From contig CM055313.2 of assembly GCA_029255685.2 (NCBI GenBank), positions 51,368,579-51,432,578 of the forward strand: a stretch of 64,000 nucleotides of DNA, in the 5' to 3' direction. A program made the position numbers and the translations under genes. Positions within the stretch are counted from its first letter, which is position 1; the number at the start of each line of letters is the position of its first letter. Below, piece by piece: positions 46,319-57,594 of the stretch. This DNA is from Silene conica (Eukaryota; Streptophyta; Magnoliopsida; Caryophyllales; Caryophyllaceae). The notes under the pieces are model-generated. The model saw only the letters and a list, made by a program, of their open reading frames with translations, was not told the DNA's origin and ran no database searches.

Positions 46319-46935
46319 ATGCGTAGATCGGTACAAGGAGAATTGATTCCCCTTGACCTTGAGCTAGAGAGAACTTTGAGGAAAAACAGGAGGCTATTTC
46401 AACAAGAGAAAGAAGGAGTTTCACCTTCTTCCTTGTTCCAAGAGGATCTTTTCGAAAACCAACCACCAACACCCACCACATGCACATCCACCGATACATC
46501 CAAACCCGAAGAGGAGATGGCGGAAGAGGCTAGTATTGAAATTCACTCAATGCCCAAGGCTAAGGACCTTTAAAAAGGGTTCACCTTGCCTTCGGGAACG
46601 GGAAAAAGCTTTGAAGCAAAGCCGTCATACATCAACATCGTTGAAAGAAACCAGTTCGGGGGAGCTAAAAATGAGGATGCGGCAAAACATATAGAAATAT
46701 TCACGGATTATATATGTTCAATCCCTCCTCCAGATGGTGTGACTCAGGATCAGATAAAGGAGACAATGTTTATCTTCTCCCTCCGAGATTCTGCAAGAGA
46801 ATGGTATCGTGATCTAGACCGCGGCTGCGGGAATTACTGATTGGAACTCATTGGCATTGGCTTTCTACCGAAAGTACTATTCTGCTGCGAAAACCAATGC
46901 ATTGGGGGCCCAAATCACCAGCTTCTTTATGTTAG
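46319..46935 (+). pseudogene. gag: Athila-like gag, 5' part, with stop and frameshift
   Basis: The start is MRRSVQGELIPLDLELERTL. An in-frame TAA at 46571-46573 is followed in the same frame by INIVERNQFGGAKNEDAAKH and FIFSLRDSAREWYRDL, the typical plant gag core. A one-base shift near 46823 is needed to continue as DWNSLALAFYRKYYSAAKT. The sequence is cut at about 46935, and the rest of gag and all of pol are missing. Confidence 0.85.
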
Positions 46936-47031
46936 ACGAATAGCCTTGCGGTACCTTCACCCCATGCAAACACTCACACACACTTCTTTTCTCATTTCGT
47001 GACATAGTAAAACAAGATGGGGGTAAATAGG

Positions 47032-48625
47032 CGATGCGTGTCTATTTTATGATGTTTTACATCTATTTTAACACGCATTTTAACGCTCATTTACTATGTT
47101 TTAGCCTTTATTTCCCAACAATTGTCTACTTTCGTATTTTTATGCTCTTTTGCAGAATTATGCAGAAAAGAGGCAACTTTATACCAAATTTCTACCCTCG
47201 GGATTATTGCATAACCAAGGATCGAGGACAAGTCAACTCAAAGCGCGAACCAAGACCAAAGGGTGAATTTTAGGCGAAAATCAAGGCTGACGTACAGGAA
47301 AGTTGGTCGACCGACCGGCTACCTTGGTCGGTCGACCAAAACACCTGATCATCTCAACCCAGAATTCAAATTTCAAAGACTGAAGTCGACCAAGCCCGAC
47401 ATTCGGTCGACCGACCGCATCACCTGGTCGGTCGACCCGCGCGCAGACTCAGAATTTCCGCGAAAGCCCATTCGCGTGATTAGGTTATTAGAAAGCTTAT
47501 GTTTGTCGCCTACTTAAGCTAATTATGTGATTAGGGTTAGAGGGGAGTGGATATCTAGCATACATCTGATACACTTAATCATCTTTAGTTTTAGTTTTCT
47601 ATTTTCACAAAAGTTACTGTTTTATTAGTTTTAGCATTGTTCTTGGTTGTAATCATTAATCTTTCCACGGAATTCAATAATGCATGTTCTTTTCTGCCCT
47701 AATCCATACTACCGTAATTCTCTTGTTTTCAGTTTATTCATTATCGTTTCATAGGATTGCTAGTATTCGGTTTAGGTTAGAATCCCAAAACCATATTGTT
47801 TATCGCATGTTTAGATTATTATTCACCATGAATTCCATGTTTATTACCGTTTTCATTGTTATTTCTATGTCCATGAGTAGCTAATTGCATATGTTAGGAT
47901 GTAGGGAGTAAAATAGCGTACATGGTATAACACCCGAGACTGCCTGTAGCAGACTTTGGTCGGCCGACCAGCTTAACTGGTCGGTCAACTGAGCTGGTTG
48001 GTCAGTCGACCGGAATAGCTGGTCCGTCGACCAACCTGCGTACGTTTTCAGTTCTATTTTATTTCGTCGACCATAATAACCTATACTGAGACTGAAAGGA
48101 GACTTATAGGATATTAGTAATGACTTACCCAAGGTTGAAAGATACGGGAAGGGCATTGGTTAACGTTTTAAGACAGCTAGGTTACTTAAGACTGAAAGGT
48201 ATGTGACCTAGAAATTAGGAATCACCCTTATTGTTGACACCCAATATTTGTGAGACCTAGGAACTAATAGCATGGGCCGAAAGGAGCTATTAGGTACCAT
48301 AGACCGAAAGGATATGTTACACCCCTTACGCAACTGCAATACATGTTGACTTAGGATTTATACCATCATACCTATGTACTACCCGAACATCCTAGCATCC
48401 ATCTTACTATAGTTTATGTCCTTCTTATTTTCTTTTTTTATTAATGTCTTTATTTCTAGACTTAGTGACAACCAATCAAAACCCCCAATTTGTTACCCTA
48501 AAAACATTGACCTTAAAAAATATACATTCCCCACCTCCTTGTGGTTCGACCTTGACTTTCACAATCTATAGTTAAAGTTTAGGAAATATAAATTTTATCT
48601 TTGAGGCCCTCAACGACGGGTGTCA
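47032..48625 (+). repeat. Right LTR of the chimeric Athila-like element
   Basis: Closer to the LTR at 38202 than to its own partner at 44559 (shared TTTATTTCCCAACAATTGTC and CCCTCGGGATT blocks). At the TATA position it reads CGCCTACTTAAGC instead of CGCCTATATAAGC, so the promoter may be lost. GGTCGACC clusters lie at 47303-47440 and 47958-48040. Confidence 0.8.
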
Positions 48626-51106
48626 ATAGGTTCATGAACCTCTAATTTGTGGTGCTAATTCTAGCCGTATATTTTGAGCAACCATATCTTATCTAGCTTT
48701 GACACCATCCTTAGTTTCACCAGGGATGTTGAGAAGTGTACCAATAAACGATCAGAAATCGTATCCTCCTCACAAATTGAGCACGCTTTAGCCCATTTCA
48801 CAATATAACCAGATAAGTTGCCGTCTGCTGGGAAATCATTAATGGTGCAAAATATCATGGCACGTAGGTCAAATCATCGATAAATGGTTCAAGGAAAACA
48901 TCTATAACATTTACAGGTTGCTTAGGCCCCGAAATGAGTAGTGACAACATAAGATATTTACGCTTCATGCATAACCAATGAGGCAGATTATAAATTGTTA
49001 GCAAAACCGACCACGTACTCCACTGACTACTTAGATTACCAAACGGATTCATACCATTAGTACATAGTCCAAGCCTTAAATTTCTAGCCTCATCCAAATT
49101 CAGGAAACAAATGATCTATGGTTTTCCACTGAGTTGAATCAGCAGGATAACGAATTTTGTCATCTGAAATTCTACCATCAGTATGCCAAATCTTGTTTTT
49201 CGGATCTTTTAAACTTGAAAACATTCGTTTAAATCTAGGGATAATGGGAAGATACAAGAAAACTTTAACTCAAACCCCTATATTATTCTTAGAATTTTTT
49301 TGGGCAATTTGTAACTTGAAGCTCCACACTTTGGACATTTGTCTAAATAGTTATAATCTTTTCGAAACAAAATGCAATCATTACGACTTTCATGTATCTT
49401 TACATAATCAATTTCCATTGGACACAATATTTTCTTAGCGTCATAGCTACGCTTAGGGAGTTCATTACCATCAGGTAAAATCTTACCCAACAACTAAAGC
49501 AAACTTGTGAAACTTTTATCACTTCATCCATTTTTTGCCTTTAAACTTTATAATTTTCAACTTGCAGATAGATGTGTGAAGCTAGAACCTGGGTATAGGG
49601 GTTTAACTGCATCACCAAACATCCTATCAAACCTCTCAAGTTCAGTTGGGTTTTCAGTGGATCGTTTCAAATCATTAATAAGATTGTCTACTTGATCGTA
49701 ATTTTCAGCAAAATCTTCCCTCAAAGTCGCTATCATCCTCTAAATTACTACACATAGTAGGCAACACATCCTCCCCATGTCAAATCCACCTTGTATAACC
49801 TTTGTCAATACCATTACATAAGAGGTGACTTTTCAATTCTACAGCATTAACAAACTCATTATTCCCACATCTAACACATGGACAAAAAATTTGTTCCGCA
49901 TCTCTGCATTATTAACAGCATGTTTAACAAATTCTTCCACCCCTGCCCTATATCTAGGATCCAAACGATATACCAACATCCATTCACAATCCATATTCCC
50001 AATCTCCATTTATTTTCTGCAATATTTGATATGGTAGTAAACTTATTATTGTACAGTTCAGGATAAATAATTCATAATTCAAGCTCTATGCAGCTACATA
50101 CTTAACATATCCCTCATAATTAACAATCCAGTAAACACCCAAATACAAATTCCCCTCCTGGTTAACTACCTCAACTATATACTCCAACATATGCATGCAC
50201 CTGCCTCTATACTCAAGAAAATCTGGGGTATTTCTATTTTATACAAGTCAATAATCACTCAAACAAACAAATAATGCAATAATTACTAACTAAACACGAT
50301 ATTAGCAAAACCCCCAATTTTATTATGAAAACCTAATCGGTATTATAAAATTAGCAAAACCCCCAATGATGAACACGATATTAACAAACAATTCAAAGTT
50401 TTAAAACAATAAGCACGGATGCATGCAGTCATTTTAAGCCGTATTAGCAAAACCCCCAATAATGAAGACGATATTAGCAAAACCTCCAATTTTATAATGA
50501 AACCCTAAAACATTCTTCAATTTTAGCTACAGAATAAATAAAATTATATATTTCAGTAAAATAATCAATTAATCCTTAAATTAAAACATTAACAACAATA
50601 GTACCTAATAATGATGAAGACGGTGATGTTTGATGTTGATGAACGAAGGATAGATGTTGTTGGTTGATGATGAAGACGATGAAGAATGAGGAAACAGAAT
50701 GATTGACGATGAAGAACGAAGAATCAATTGAGTGATAAAGATGAGATCAGAGAAATATTTAGGGATGAGAGGGGTGAGAGGGGTTTTGAGCGAAAAAATA
50801 TAGTTTTGATAGATTATCGTGCGAGCCTGGGGTTGAGTGGTTTAACTTCAAAATTTTAAATACATAGACATGGGATTTCTTTGAAATTCGATGTAAATAA
50901 CTGAATAATGGACATCGATTCTACAAAACAACCGATGTCTATTAATACCATTACCAATGGATATGGACTGTGACAAACAACCGATGTAAATATCTCAAGA
51001 AGGACATCAAATTTTTGAAAAAAAACCGATGTCCATTATTCTACATCGGTTTTTTTTTAAAATCGATGTGCATTGACTGATGTAGTAAGCTTGTTTTGTA
51101 GTAGTG
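48626..51106 (-). mobile_element. Truncated CACTA element, 5' end only
   Basis: The right end, on the minus strand, is CACTACTACAAAACAAGC (51106 downwards). Subterminal repeats built on ACATCGGTTT or ACATCGATTT fill 50870-51070. A TNP2 pseudogene follows on the minus strand to 48661. The left end is cut by the Athila-like LTR at 48625, so no second terminus or target duplication can be seen. 50020-50860 is AT-rich and non-coding, with repeated AACCCCCAAT blocks at 50310-50490. Confidence 0.85.
48661..50012 (-). pseudogene. TNP2-type transposase pseudogene
   Basis: Pieces in order on the minus strand: MDCEWMLVYRLDPRYRAGVE (about 50000-49900), then stops and frameshifts; LLGKILPDGNELPKRSYDAK (49490), KIHESRNDCILFRKDYNYLD and CPKCG (49370-49310); ARNLRLGLCTNGMNPFGNLS (49090); NVIDVFLEPFIDDLTYVP (48900); and TINDFPADGNLSGY with CSICEEDT (48850-48770). 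These match the order of the intact TNP2 at 12986-9503. Many stops and shifts separate them, and the C-terminal half is absent. Confidence 0.88.
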
Positions 51107-51996
51107 TACCATGAGAGAGTCATGGTCATTTATCGAACCTAATACTATTATATACATGACTTAAAGTTGATAATGTTTCCGCCATTATCATAGTCGTGTA
51201 AACCATGATACACATTTCCATGATGAGTCACATGTTTGGAACATATTATTTTAATAATAAAGCCATTTTGAATAGCCATGAATTCTTGAGGAGAACTAAT
51301 GTACTATTAAAATTTTCGGTTGAGAACTTGGTTGTATCCAAAAGGGTTGCAGTAACTCAAGTGTCCGAACTCACAAGGATTTATGATAATCCTAGGATAG
51401 TTTTATTCGACCATAGATTTAAATGACTTGTAAAGGAGTTAAATTGTCATTACAAGTTTCTACAAAACCTATGAGTACGATGTGATTTGTTTGTACAATT
51501 TGAAACTACGAGTAGCATTGTGGACCGTAACCTACAACACGAGTTATGAGATAACTCGCATCTTTCAAGTTAAAGAGTATGGGTCTAGGTAGGAGCCTAA
51601 ACATGTGCTTAAAAGAGTTCATGTTATAGAGATAACATGAACATGAACATGAAGAAATTTGCAATACGGAAAGTTTGAAGACATGGAGGCAAGGTGTGTC
51701 CACCAGTTAAACTTTTATTGCAATTGTCAAGTATATATATATACACACACTTAAGATTATGAGACATTAAGTAGTAATCTGGCATTGACTACTTAGGTGT
51801 GAAAATTGCACTTATCGTTTGAGTTACCATTAACTCATCCTATACTTTGTTATATCTAATGGGTTGTAGTGACAATCAAGAACCTCATTAATGTGAACTA
51901 GATTAACATAGTATTCGCCCTTAATAGGTTAAATGAGGTGACGTATCGAAGCAACTAGATGTGTGATGCGATTGATTGCAAATTTAAGTGTCATAG
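51107..51996 (+). mobile_element. Copia F 3' untranslated tail, left part
   Basis: Non-coding sequence that continues after the solo LTR as 52975-53531 and then reaches a copia polypurine tract and LTR start. The CACTA end at 51106 abuts it. I see no copia coding sequence left; the short ORFs are not supported. Confidence 0.5.
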
Positions 51997-52974
51997 TGAT
52001 GCGTATTTGGGGTGATAATCAATTAAGACGATCAAAAAAAATACATATGTTGCAGCGGAATAAAAATACTTGTAGAATAATACAATCTTGAATGAATAAA
52101 GAACGAAAAATAACCAAGAACGATGAAAGATGGATGAATGGACGGACGGTGGTGATGACGTGGACGGTGGTCAACGGTGGTCACGGTGGTGGCGTTTCTT
52201 GGACAGTTATCTTTAAGTTCTTGGTTGGTGATGATCGTTGATGATGTAATAAGGCACAGCACTTAATACTTGAAAGATTTGTGAATCGATGTAATGAATG
52301 ATTTATGATTGTCGATGGATAGGATAATTGATCAAGCTCACACAGATACCCTCTCAATTATTTTGAAGCTCAAACAGATACTTCGGGTTAAAGCTCACAC
52401 AGATACTTTAGGTTTGTAAGTAAAACTTAACAAAGAGATTTTAATTTATAACTTGAATGATTAAAACAAACAACTAAGGATGCCTATTTATAGTAAGGAC
52501 ATCCGTACAAACTAGACTCGAAATAGGAAACAAAAGCAAGACTCCTACACGGTGCCCAAAGTACTCGTCCAACCGTGTACTACTTACCACCTCTTGGTTT
52601 CCTAATTCTATCTTATGGATTAAAGATAATCCTTATTTAATCTAAAAGATAAATAAAAAGATTAAGTTGTAGTAACAAACCCTAACAACTTAATAACAAA
52701 CCCTAACAAATTAATAACTAACTTTGTAACAACCCTAACCACTTGTAACAAACTTAGTTAATTAAATAACAAACTAGGAAACAAGAAGAAAAATCACAAA
52801 CCCTAATCTACCTAGGATTTTGTGCCTCCTCACGTCGCACGTCCCAATGCTTCAATTCCTTCCCAAGCAATCCTAAGAACGAAAGTTGATCCTATCTTGT
52901 AACTTTGATTAATATGCCTTGCATCTTTACTTAATGATATTTCTTGGGATTGAATTAAAGATGGTTCCGCATCA
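51997..52974 (-). mobile_element. Solo LTR of the gypsy family seen at 21369, 978 bp, TSD CATAG
   Basis: On the minus strand it runs TGATGCGGAACCATC to TACGCATCA and is flanked by CATAG at 51992-51996 and 52975-52979. It is the same family as the LTRs of the young gypsy element but clearly diverged, so it is an older insertion. TATA box TATAAATAG at 52494-52486 (minus). Confidence 0.93.
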
Positions 52975-52979
52975 CATAG

Positions 52980-53531
52980 AGTCATACGAGATGCCTAGTC
53001 GATCACCTAGGCAAGAATATATTAGGATACATTTGTCGGGCTAATGACCGCTAATAGGGCTCTAGCAATTCTTATTTAAAGATAGTATGGTCGTGGCGGG
53101 AGCTTCTATCGTATTCTGAATGAGTCGATTCTTTGAGTAATGACTACTCGCCTCAGATGACATAGTTTCAGAGTAAATTTGATTTATGTCTTTGCGACCT
53201 TCATAAATAGGGTCAATACGGACAAATTTTGGGTTATGATGAGCGAGGGCTAATCGAAGGGAAAAGTGCAATAGGAATTGTCCACCCCTTATCAGGGTTA
53301 ACAAATATCTCTAGGCCACTCGAGGAGTAAGTAACTAGAAATGCGTGGCCACGCTCGGAAGGTATCTATGGTGGATAATTCCGGTTAGACAGTTATATCT
53401 CCAGATCGAGAAAAACCACTCTAGATATGATCAATTGCAAGTGCGATCTGCAGGACACCTTGAATTAAGTAGAAGATAGTAATAGGAGAAGAGAATTGGT
53501 GACACACACTTGTCGTGGACAAGTGGGAGAT
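52980..53531 (+). mobile_element. Copia F 3' tail, right part, with polypurine tract
   Basis: It continues 51107-51996. 53265-53520 matches the minus-strand stretch at 478-740. It ends with GACAAGTGGGAGAT (53518-53531), the tract that primes plus-strand DNA in copia elements. Confidence 0.65.
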
Positions 53532-53680
53532 TGTTGGAGGATGTGTCCTCGACAATAATGCGATCACATGTTTAAATGTCATCATCGAGAATACAATTGG
53601 GAAAAGTTACTCTTTGTCAATTGATTAACATTTATCGGTAATGATTGGCTATCTAAAAATTAACTTAAAAAACCCTAGGG
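53532..53680 (+). repeat. Copia F 3' LTR, 5' fragment
   Basis: It starts TGTTGGAGGATGTG right after the polypurine tract and is cut after about 150 bases where LINE sequence begins. Confidence 0.7.
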
Positions 53681-54562
53681 AGCTCTCATCCTTAGCGATT
53701 TGCAGGCGATTCTGAGGCACCATGGCTAGAGCATCGCCGCCCTCTTCTCCAAGGCATAGATTGATCACTAGGAGGAAAACAAAAGCAGCGGGCAGGGGAA
53801 ACCGGTTAAGGATAGAACTATTACGGATATTATAGGAGGGGACCCTGCATATGATTTACAGACTGATGGTGCGACTGATGATGAGGAGATTCAGGAGATT
53901 CGTTCGAATGTAGAAAGTGAAAATATGGATAACAGCCAAACAAAGGGTCCAATGGAGGAGCAAGAGCAAGAAGGATGGACCACAATTCTCAATGGAAAAA
54001 AGGTGAGTTGTAGTAATATGATGAATGAATCCGTTTTACAACTTACCCCTGATGATGTTGAAGAGGAATTGTCCTATTGGCAAAATACTATCTATGGCTA
54101 TGTGGTGGGTGCCAATCCGCCAAGTCATGTGATGAAGGGATATATACGTAGTGTATGGAGGACTAAGAATATCACCAATGTGTCCTTTATGACTAATGGT
54201 ATCTTTGTGGTCAGGTTTGAATCAGAGGCAATGAATCAGGAAGTATTGCAAGGAGGGTACTATATGTTCGATAATAAGCCTATCATAATCAAATCCTGGC
54301 AACAGAATACCAAATTGGAGAAGGAAGATGTATCCATATTACCATCTTGGATCCGACTACAACATCTCCCTTTAAAATTCTGGGGCAAGAGTCTGGAAAA
54401 GATAGCAGGATTGGTAGGAAAATTTGTAAGGAGGGATGAACCTACTCAGCAGAAGACTAGACTAGACTATGCAAGGGTTTTAGTAGAACTCAATGTAGGG
54501 GCAGCCACTGTTGGAGCTGGTGTCCTCCACATGCAGTGTGATAACATCATTTCACATACCGT
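53681..54562 (+). pseudogene. LINE (L1-type) ORF1 fragment, DUF4283 domain
   Basis: A first frame opens at 53722 with MARASPPSSPRHRLITRRKT. A one-base shift near 53800 moves to the frame DIIGGDPAYDLQTDG, which continues through MDNSQTKGPMEE (53925) to about 54530. GYIRSVWRTKNITNVSFMTN, FVVRFESEAMNQEVLQGGYY and PSWIRLQHLPLKFW are the DUF4283 region usual in plant LINE ORF1 (RNA-binding Gag-like protein). The zinc knuckle and ORF2 are missing; copia sequence follows from about 54563. Confidence 0.85.
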
Positions 54563-54567
54563 TGTAC

Positions 54568-55593
54568 GGACAAGTGGGAGATTGTTGGGGCTGGTGTCCT
54601 TGACAGTTAGTACAATGACTTATTAAATCTCTTAAAGGATCACCAGGACATACTTCCGTATTATTATCAGTTGATCCAAGTTTATTGATAACGGTTGGCT
54701 TGCTAGATAAGTTTGACGTTATTGTCATACGGATGGCGGTGATCAACTGGTCCCTATACGTCACACCTATAGGACACGTTTGAGAGATGTGAAGGAATGA
54801 AAATACAGTCACATTTATGCTGGATACGACTAAACAGTTAGTCAGAGGTATTGACTATCAAATTAGTCAATGAGATGTTGAGATTATTATTTAATACAGA
54901 TTAAATAATTTTAGCTAATACGGATTACATGATTAATTCGTAAATTAAATATAAACGGTTATATTTAATTAAATATTGAATTCGTGTATTAATATAAGCA
55001 GTTATATTAATTGAGCTAATTATACAATATCGTAATTTTGTCAGACCATTATTAATGTATCGACTGCATTAATATCTAATAACATGTATACGATTTATAA
55101 TTCAAACCCGCGGATTATATTTTAGCTTTAGGGTCGAATCACGCAAGAGCATAAGGTAAGAGTGGAAAGCCCACTCTCACCCTTTGACCTATTTCGGCCG
55201 ACCAAGTGTTACAAAAGGAGATGAACTCTCCTTTTGTCAGTAGACTGAAACACTGGTAATTTGATAATTCATAAAATTAGGCTTTTGAGAACAGTTTTTC
55301 CCAAAACCTAGATCTCACATCTTAAAACTCACAAAAATTCTCCCCATATTGCAAAGTAATTGGAGGGCATTTCTAGCACACGCGACATCATCTCAGACGG
55401 GTCTTGGGTGCAAGTTATAGGAGGGAATTTCTTTTAATTCATGTTCTTAGGCCATTCGCGCAAGGACCTAAGGTTGTACTCTCTCGTTTATGTTTTTCAT
55501 CTTATGACGATATTCACATGTGTGATTTTCGTTATAATCCTGTAAATTTTAGGGTGAATACGTGATTATTCCCCACAAGTGCTATCAGAGCCA
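54568..55593 (+). mobile_element. Copia D LTR flanked by a polypurine tract (left) and primer site (right)
   Basis: The LTR is 54583-55577 (995 bp), TGTTGGGGCTGG to TTCCCCACA. The left flank GGACAAGTGGGAGA (54568-54581) is the tract normally found before a 3' LTR. The right flank GTGCTATCAGAGCCA (55579-55593) is the primer site normally found after a 5' LTR. Having both suggests recombination between copies. Confidence 0.8.
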
Positions 55594-57594
55594 AGGCCAC
55601 GAAAATTTTACAATTGTGTTTTTCATAAGATGTTTTAAAAAACGTATTTTAAAACCCGTTTGATATCTCGGTCGTGTGCCATTTATGTGAGAAATCGATC
55701 TTGTTTTTCGATTTTGATTTGTATATTGTTGATTAATCGATATTTTTAGCAATATATAAATCACTTGTTGGTGTTTGTTGTTGATTTACACGTATTAAAT
55801 CAAGAATAAATACATCTTTTGTTTTTAAACATAGCAGCGTATGTAGGATTCTATGAACGAGCGTATTTCAACTCGTTCGTAGTATTTTTCTGCTACCCGT
55901 CACTCGATCGAGCACTTTTTGGCTCGATCGAGCACTTTTTGAAACAACCCGTCACTCGATCGAGCACTTTTTGGCTCGATCGAGCATTTTGGATTCTACA
56001 AACGAGCGAATTACTACTCGTTCGTAGTCTGCCTCGACAACCCGTCACTCGATCGAGACTTGATGTACTAGATCGAGTGACACTGTTCCTCGATCGACCC
56101 TGTTTTAACCCGATCGAGCAGTTTTCAGGGTATTTTTCTTTTTCTGAAAATTTGGTTTTCTGAAATCTTTTTGGGTTCGATCGAGCACCTGTTCTACTAG
56201 ATCGAACGATTCGTCTGTCAAGGTTACTCGATCGAGTACTCTAGTGACTCGATCGAGCAAACCCTGTTTTGGCAGAATTTCGAAAATAAAATTTTTATTA
56301 TGTTTTCTCTTGGCCCAGTATAATATACTATATACGAAAATAGTATATTGACTTTTGTGAAACGATTCACACTCGTAAGATACATATTATTTTAAAACGG
56401 CTTAAAATAAAGGATTATAAGTTTATTAAAATTTATGTGACTAAAACGGTATAATCACATAATTTTAATCTCGTAACGCGGTTTGGTAAAATTTATTAAA
56501 CATAATAACGGTATTATGTCACGTATGAATTTGTTTTAGTTGATGCATTTTATTTATCGTCTTGTGAATGCTATTGAATGCTTTTATAACGTATTTAATT
56601 TTTGCAAACGGTTGTAACTTAGTGTGGCCTTAGTGGATTATGTTTTCGTAATGATGGAACATAGTCTTGGTTGTAATTTTGAGATCTCGCATCTCCGTTT
56701 TGGTTTTTCCCTTGTAATTACTTTTGTATTTGAATTAGAATGTAAATAGGTTTATATTTGTAATTTAAATTAGTAATTTTGTGAAGACCAAAGACGGAGA
56801 CCGGATGCTCAGTCCCGCTGCAAAGACCAAGATGGAACATCAAGACAAGCTTCTCGGGTCCAACGGTGAATTCCAAGTTGTTTTAATGTTTATTTTGGTA
56901 GGAAAGGCCACAATAGGACTTTTATTTACGTTTATTTCTTTCTTTTATGCTTTCATCGATAATAGTTTGCATCATATTCCGCCTAAAACCAAACCACCTA
57001 TAACATGCCTGAAAACTGACTCTTGTAGAGGTTACGCGTTAGTTTTCTTTGACATACAAATGTCTCTTGTCACATGTTAAGCCATCACTTACTTTCATTC
57101 ATTCACGATTATGCTAGATTTTAGTTCACTTAAAATGAGTAAATATAAGTTGATGGGGTCTTCTTCGTATAACAAAAAATTGAGACTAGTCTTTATAAAT
57201 CAGACTCCCATGAATCCCTTCTTCGTCGGTAGGCATACATGCCCCCTTCTACGTCGGGTAAGTGGGAACAAATGATTTATTTTATCTCAACGTTGTGATC
57301 ACTAGATACTATCTAGCAACTATGATGGACTAAAAGATGAGATTTACGGAAATCTATCGACCAGGAGTTCTAACGGTAGAACTAGCCAAACAGTTGGCTT
57401 ATCAATTTATGGAAATTGAGTCTTGGGATGGTTTATTTAATTCTTGAGGGAGATCGATTATATAAATGCATGAGTCTACAAGTTTAAATTCAGTTTAAAA
57501 TAGACTAAAATCAGAACGACGAGTTGCTTAGATCGTTTTGTTTTATCTTCTTTTCAGTGTAGAACACGATCAAATTTAAACTGCTAAATAACAA
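55594..57594 (+). other. Copia D leader, 2 kb, with TCGATCGA repeats
   Basis: Non-coding stretch between the primer site and gag. Palindromic CTCGATCGAGCA units lie at 55902-56262. 57140-57330 is collinear with the copia A leader (minus strand 31900-31690). The ORFs at 55819 and 56781 are not supported as genes. Confidence 0.7.
55902..56262. repeat. Cluster of TCGATCGA palindromes
   Basis: About eleven units of the type ACTCGATCGAGCA or GCTCGATCGAGCA; the first four are tandem with the spacer CTTTTTGG. Single-base variants occur, such as CTAGATCGAGTG. Confidence 0.85.

Larger units (their letters stand above)
44559..48625 (+). mobile_element. Chimeric, internally deleted Athila-like element
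   Basis: Left LTR 44559-46190 (TTATGCGTG to GGGTATCA), then a primer site, a gag remnant, and a right LTR 47032-48625 (CGATGCGTG to GGGTGTCA). The internal part is only 841 bp. The two LTRs differ strongly, and the flanks TGGAG and ATAGG do not match, so they probably come from two elements joined by recombination. No pol is present. Confidence 0.8.
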
